Shown here: positions 5,300 through 7,596 of the stretch, one piece after another
Numbering within the stretch: position 1 is the first letter of the stretch
Layout of the letters: each line of letters starts with the position of its first letter
Assembly (NCBI GenBank): GCA_934726455.1
Contig: CAKVDS010000064.1
Span: forward strand, 1 to 7,596
Origin: an uncultured Bacteroidales bacterium
GTDB taxonomy: Bacteria > Bacteroidota > Bacteroidia > Bacteroidales > UBA932
Length of the DNA stretch: 7,596 bases
Reading direction: 5' to 3'
Notes under the pieces: generated by a model
What the model saw: the letters and a program-made list of their open reading frames with translations, nothing else
Databases searched by the model: none
Told to the model about the DNA's origin: nothing
Position numbers and translations under genes: made by a program

Positions 5300-5854
5300 A
5301 TGGAAAACAAGACACCGCTATGGCAGCTGTTTCTCATCTTCTTCAAGATGGGAGCGTTCACCATCGGAGGCGGATATGCGATGATCCCCCTCATAGAGAA
5401 AGAATTGACAAGCCGCAACCTCATAGGCAAGGAGGATCTTGACGATGTGATAGTGCTGGCACAAAGCGCACCGGGACTGCTCGCCGTCAACATGGCCATC
5501 TACACCGGGTACAAGCTCGGCGGCCTCAAGGGAAGCATCGTCTGCGCCCTGGGGGCGGTGCTGCCGTCGTTTGTCATCATCCTGCTCATCGCCATGGTGT
5601 TCACCAGTTTCAAGGACAACCCCGTCGTGGCACGCATCTTCCAAGGAGTGAGGCCGGTAGCCGTGGCTCTGATTCTCGTCCCGGCTGTAAACATGGCAAA
5701 GCAGGGCTGCCACAATTGGTGGACCTGGCTGCTTTGCGCAGGTACACTGTTCGGGGTGGCTTTCCTCAAGATCTCCCCTATATGGTTCATCCTCGTGACG
5801 ATTGCCGCCGCGGCGGGCATCTCTTCGTTAACATATAACAAGAAAAAACAATGA
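5300..5854 (+). CDS. Short-chain CHR family transporter, first subunit
   Basis: Integral membrane protein of 184 residues, the size of a single-domain (short-chain) member of the chromate ion transporter family. Long CHR proteins are about 400 residues and consist of two such halves. Family hallmarks are present: GAFTIGGGYAMIP (18-30) after the first amphipathic helix, QSAPGLLAVN (55-64), and GVRPVAVALI (116-125). Hydrophobic segments lie at about 54-72, 79-102, 117-133, 142-157 and 159-176. The start is the ATG just after the -7 element; an ATG 30 nt upstream lies before that element. Its stop overlaps the next gene by ATGA, so the two are probably coupled and form a heterodimer. Chromate efflux is known for some members only, and the substrate here is not established. 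Confidence 0.9.
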   Translation: MENKTPLWQLFLIFFKMGAFTIGGGYAMIPLIEKELTSRNLIGKEDLDDVIVLAQSAPGLLAVNMAIYTGYKLGGLKGSIVCALGAVLPSFVIILLIAMVFTSFKDNPVVARIFQGVRPVAVALILVPAVNMAKQGCHNWWTWLLCAGTLFGVAFLKISPIWFILVTIAAAAGISSLTYNKKKQ

Positions 5855-6447
5855 TTGCACTGCTCTGGCAACTGTTCTCGACGTTCTTCGTCATCGGACT
5901 GTTCAACTTCGGCGGCGGCGGGGCGATGCTCTCGCTCATTCAGGCACAGGTAGTGACCGAGCACGGCTGGCTCACGGAAAAAGCGTTCACGGACATAGTG
6001 GCCATTTCCCAGTCAACTCCTGGGCCGATAGGCATCAACTGCGCCACCTACGTGGGCTTCCAGGTCCTGCACGATGAGGGATACAGCAACCTCATCTCCA
6101 TCCTGGGTTCGGCTTCCACCACTCTGGCTATTGTACTGCCCTCGTTTCTGGTGTTTTTCGTCATCATACGCATATTCAACAAGTTCCACCAGCACCCGGT
6201 ATTTGCTTCCGTGATGGGAGCCCTGCGTCCGGCTGTGGCCGGGATGATAGGGGCAGCGGCACTGGTGTTGATTGTCGGAATCTCGTGGAGCGGGAGCACC
6301 ATTTCCATGCACATCCTACAGGACAATTTCCCGGACTGGAAGGCCTGGATTCTTTTCGTGGCATCGTTCATCCTCTGCTACACCAAAAAAGCCGGGCCGA
6401 TCACCCTCCTGATAATTTCCGGAATTCTCGGTTTTCTCTTATACTGA
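5851..6447 (+). CDS. Short-chain CHR family transporter, second subunit
   Basis: Membrane protein of 198 residues, homologous to its upstream neighbour but diverged. Motifs in the same order are FNFGGGGAM (18-26), QSTPGPIGIN (54-63) and LRPAVAGMIGAA (125-136). Hydrophobic segments cluster at about 4-31, 82-108, 122-145, 166-177 and 181-198. Paired short CHR genes are common, and the two halves are thought to insert with opposite topology and work together. That matches the 4-nt ATGA overlap with the first subunit. The PGP sequence in the second motif is the more typical CHR form, while the first subunit has PGL. No metal-resistance regulator is adjacent, so chromate as the substrate is only a family label. 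Confidence 0.9.
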   Translation: MIALLWQLFSTFFVIGLFNFGGGGAMLSLIQAQVVTEHGWLTEKAFTDIVAISQSTPGPIGINCATYVGFQVLHDEGYSNLISILGSASTTLAIVLPSFLVFFVIIRIFNKFHQHPVFASVMGALRPAVAGMIGAAALVLIVGISWSGSTISMHILQDNFPDWKAWILFVASFILCYTKKAGPITLLIISGILGFLLY

Positions 6448-6452
6448 CGGAC

Positions 6453-7484
6453 ATGAAACAATTGACAAGCTTTCTGACATTCTTCCTGCTCTCCACACTG
6501 CTCTGCATGGGAGGCATAGTCCCCGAACCTGCCGGCATGACAGCAGGGAAAGGAAACCTGAAAATCAGCGGTGCGGTATTCAAATGCGACCCGGCTATAG
6601 ACTCGGCCGCGATGGATGCAATCAGCCGTTTCGCGGCAAGGCTCTCGCTGGTGAGCGGCAAGACGAGCAGCGTGTCGGCCCCGTTCGGGCTCAAAGCAGC
6701 AGTGGACGGCGGCGCGGTCAAAGGCATGGTGTTTCTGAAAGACAATACCCTTGAGGGAGAGTCATACCACATCAGCATCGGGCAGAAGGCCGCTGTCGTC
6801 AGGGCCGGAAGCCGGGAGGGACTCCTCAACGCGCTGCAGACACTCAAGCAGATGCTTCCCGAAGAAATCTACGGGGAAGAACCCGCCGAAAAGCAGAAAT
6901 GGATGCTTCCACGCTGCGAAATCACAGACTCCCCCGCCAACGGCATACGTGGCCTGAGCATAGACAGTTGCGAGAATTTCTGGAGCATCGACCAGATCAT
7001 CCTCTGCCTTGACGAGATGGCCAAGTACAAGTTCAACCGCCTCCGATGGAACCTTGCCGGAGAGAGGGGATGGAGAATGGAAGTCAGGAAGTATCCTCTT
7101 CTCGGTCAGGCCGGCGGATACCGGATGGAAAACGGTGTCCGATATGGAGGATATTACACGACAGAGCAATTGACAAGAGTCGTCAGCCATGCCGCATCAC
7201 TCGGCATCAGCGTGACCCCTGTCTTGAACATCAGCCAGAGCATAATGACTCTTCTGAAGCCAGAAGACACACCGGCACGACAGTTCATCGGAGATATAGT
7301 CTCAGAAACGGCCGGAGTGTTCCCGGACAGATATGAGACCATCTCCTGCTCCGAGGAGTTTTCCGTTGATGAAATACTCAAGGCATGCGGCAAAGAGCCG
7401 GCTCCGGAGGCGGAATTTCCGGAGGTCAATCCGGCATCCCCGGACACCGCCCAACTGCGCATGTTGGCAGAGAAATTGTGGTAA
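6453..7484 (+). CDS. Secreted GH20-like protein, truncated and with degenerate active site
   Basis: Protein of 343 residues. Residues 1-20 form a signal peptide without a clear lipobox. Residues about 35-137 look like the GH20 N-terminal domain (YHISIGQKAAVVRAGSREGL, then LQTLKQMLP). From PRCEITDSP (153-161) the start of the beta-N-acetylhexosaminidase barrel follows: IRGLSIDSCENFWSID (165-180), MAKYKFNRLRWNL (189-201), GWRMEVRKYPLL (206-217) and YGGYYTTEQL (231-240). Active enzymes here have HWHLTDDQGWR, PEIDMPGH and a GGDE motif; this protein has RWNLAGERGWR, PVLNISQS and apparently SCSEE (298-302). It stops near the middle of the barrel, whereas GH20 enzymes exceed 500 residues. Hydrolase activity is therefore unlikely. 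It begins 5 nt after the CHR gene and is probably cotranscribed. It may be a carbohydrate-binding pseudoenzyme or a decaying gene. A longer frame from 6285 overlaps the CHR gene and was not used. Confidence 0.8.
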   Translation: MKQLTSFLTFFLLSTLLCMGGIVPEPAGMTAGKGNLKISGAVFKCDPAIDSAAMDAISRFAARLSLVSGKTSSVSAPFGLKAAVDGGAVKGMVFLKDNTLEGESYHISIGQKAAVVRAGSREGLLNALQTLKQMLPEEIYGEEPAEKQKWMLPRCEITDSPANGIRGLSIDSCENFWSIDQIILCLDEMAKYKFNRLRWNLAGERGWRMEVRKYPLLGQAGGYRMENGVRYGGYYTTEQLTRVVSHAASLGISVTPVLNISQSIMTLLKPEDTPARQFIGDIVSETAGVFPDRYETISCSEEFSVDEILKACGKEPAPEAEFPEVNPASPDTAQLRMLAEKLW

Positions 7485-7506
7485 AGGAGAAAAATTATTA
7501 AATTTG
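7476..7506 (+). promoter_or_regulatory. Candidate promoter for the lipoyl-domain gene
   Basis: TAAATTTG (7499-7506) matches the -7 consensus TAnnTTTG exactly. A TTG at 7476-7478 lies 20 bp upstream, near the expected -33 position. Transcription would begin near 7510, giving a leader of about 20 nt before the ATG at 7532. The -33 part overlaps the last codons of the GH20-like gene, so the next gene can be expressed independently of the CHR operon. Confidence 0.55.
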
Positions 7507-7531
7507 TGAGATTATCTAATCACATAGCACA

Positions 7532-7596
7532 ATGGCAAACGTAGTAATAATGCCCAAACAGGGCCAGTCAGTCGAGAGCTGTATCGTCACTGAATT
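7532..7596 (+). CDS. Lipoyl-domain protein, probably 2-oxoacid dehydrogenase E2 (5' end only)
   Basis: The first 21 codons are present; the rest lies beyond the window. The translation begins MANVVIMPKQGQSVESC, the typical first strand of a lipoyl domain in dihydrolipoamide acyltransferases of pyruvate or branched-chain 2-oxoacid dehydrogenase complexes (MPK-G-x-S-V/I-x-E pattern). The lipoylated lysine would come about 20 residues further on, so it cannot be checked. A biotin carboxyl carrier or another lipoyl carrier is less likely given this N-terminus. The gene has its own candidate promoter. Confidence 0.75.
   Translation, partial: MANVVIMPKQGQSVESCIVTE

Noticed and set aside
4992..5315. 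107-residue open frame on the - strand
   Set aside because: It is antisense to the DUF4143 remnant, which has clear family motifs on the + strand.
6285..6452. Upstream extension of the GH20-like gene
   Set aside because: It would overlap the second CHR gene by about 160 nt, and the signal peptide starts cleanly at the ATG at 6453.

Overview
The window looks like chromosomal DNA of a Bacteroidota member, most likely of the order Bacteroidales. The reasons are exact matches to the Bacteroidota -7 promoter element (TAnnTTTG) in front of three transcription units, weak or absent Shine-Dalgarno sequences at most genes, a degraded DUF4143-type ATPase gene, and a GH20-like secreted protein. I cannot name a genus from the sequence.

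Left end (1-193, + strand): tRNA-Ile(GAU), missing its first base at the window edge, and tRNA-Ala(UGC) lie 6 nt apart. A strong intrinsic terminator follows. This pair usually sits in the 16S-23S rRNA spacer, but here transcription ends right after tRNA-Ala and no 23S gene follows.

Phosphate region (220-4587, - strand): a canonical high-affinity phosphate uptake operon, pstS-pstC-pstA-pstB-phoU, reads right to left with very tight junctions (ATGA overlap, 2 nt, 0 nt, 50 nt). PstS captures phosphate in the periplasm, PstC and PstA form the membrane channel, PstB hydrolyses ATP, and PhoU couples transporter state to phosphate signalling. Upstream of pstS are an 11-bp direct repeat resembling a Pho box and a -7 element very close to the start codon. 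PstC carries a periplasmic insertion that is clearly related to part of PstS but has lost its ligand-binding motif.

Intergenic region (4588-5299): about 700 bp with no intact gene. It holds the pst control region, an array of GTGCGCAC palindromes with a 50-bp higher-order period, a 16-bp perfect palindrome, a cluster of TTTGTAAAAC inverted repeats, and the 3' remnant of a DUF4143-type ATPase gene.

Right part (5300-7596, + strand): two short-chain CHR-family (chromate transporter type) membrane proteins overlap by ATGA. They are followed after 5 nt by a secreted protein with GH20 beta-N-acetylhexosaminidase architecture. That protein is truncated, and nearly all its active-site motifs are altered, so it looks like a pseudoenzyme or a decaying gene. 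A separate promoter then precedes the start of a lipoyl-domain protein, probably a 2-oxoacid dehydrogenase E2 subunit, cut by the window end.

I see no defence system, CRISPR array, intact mobile element or clearly new multi-gene system. The most interesting points are the PstS-like insertion in PstC, the degenerate GH20 protein in the CHR operon, and the repeat-rich spacer.
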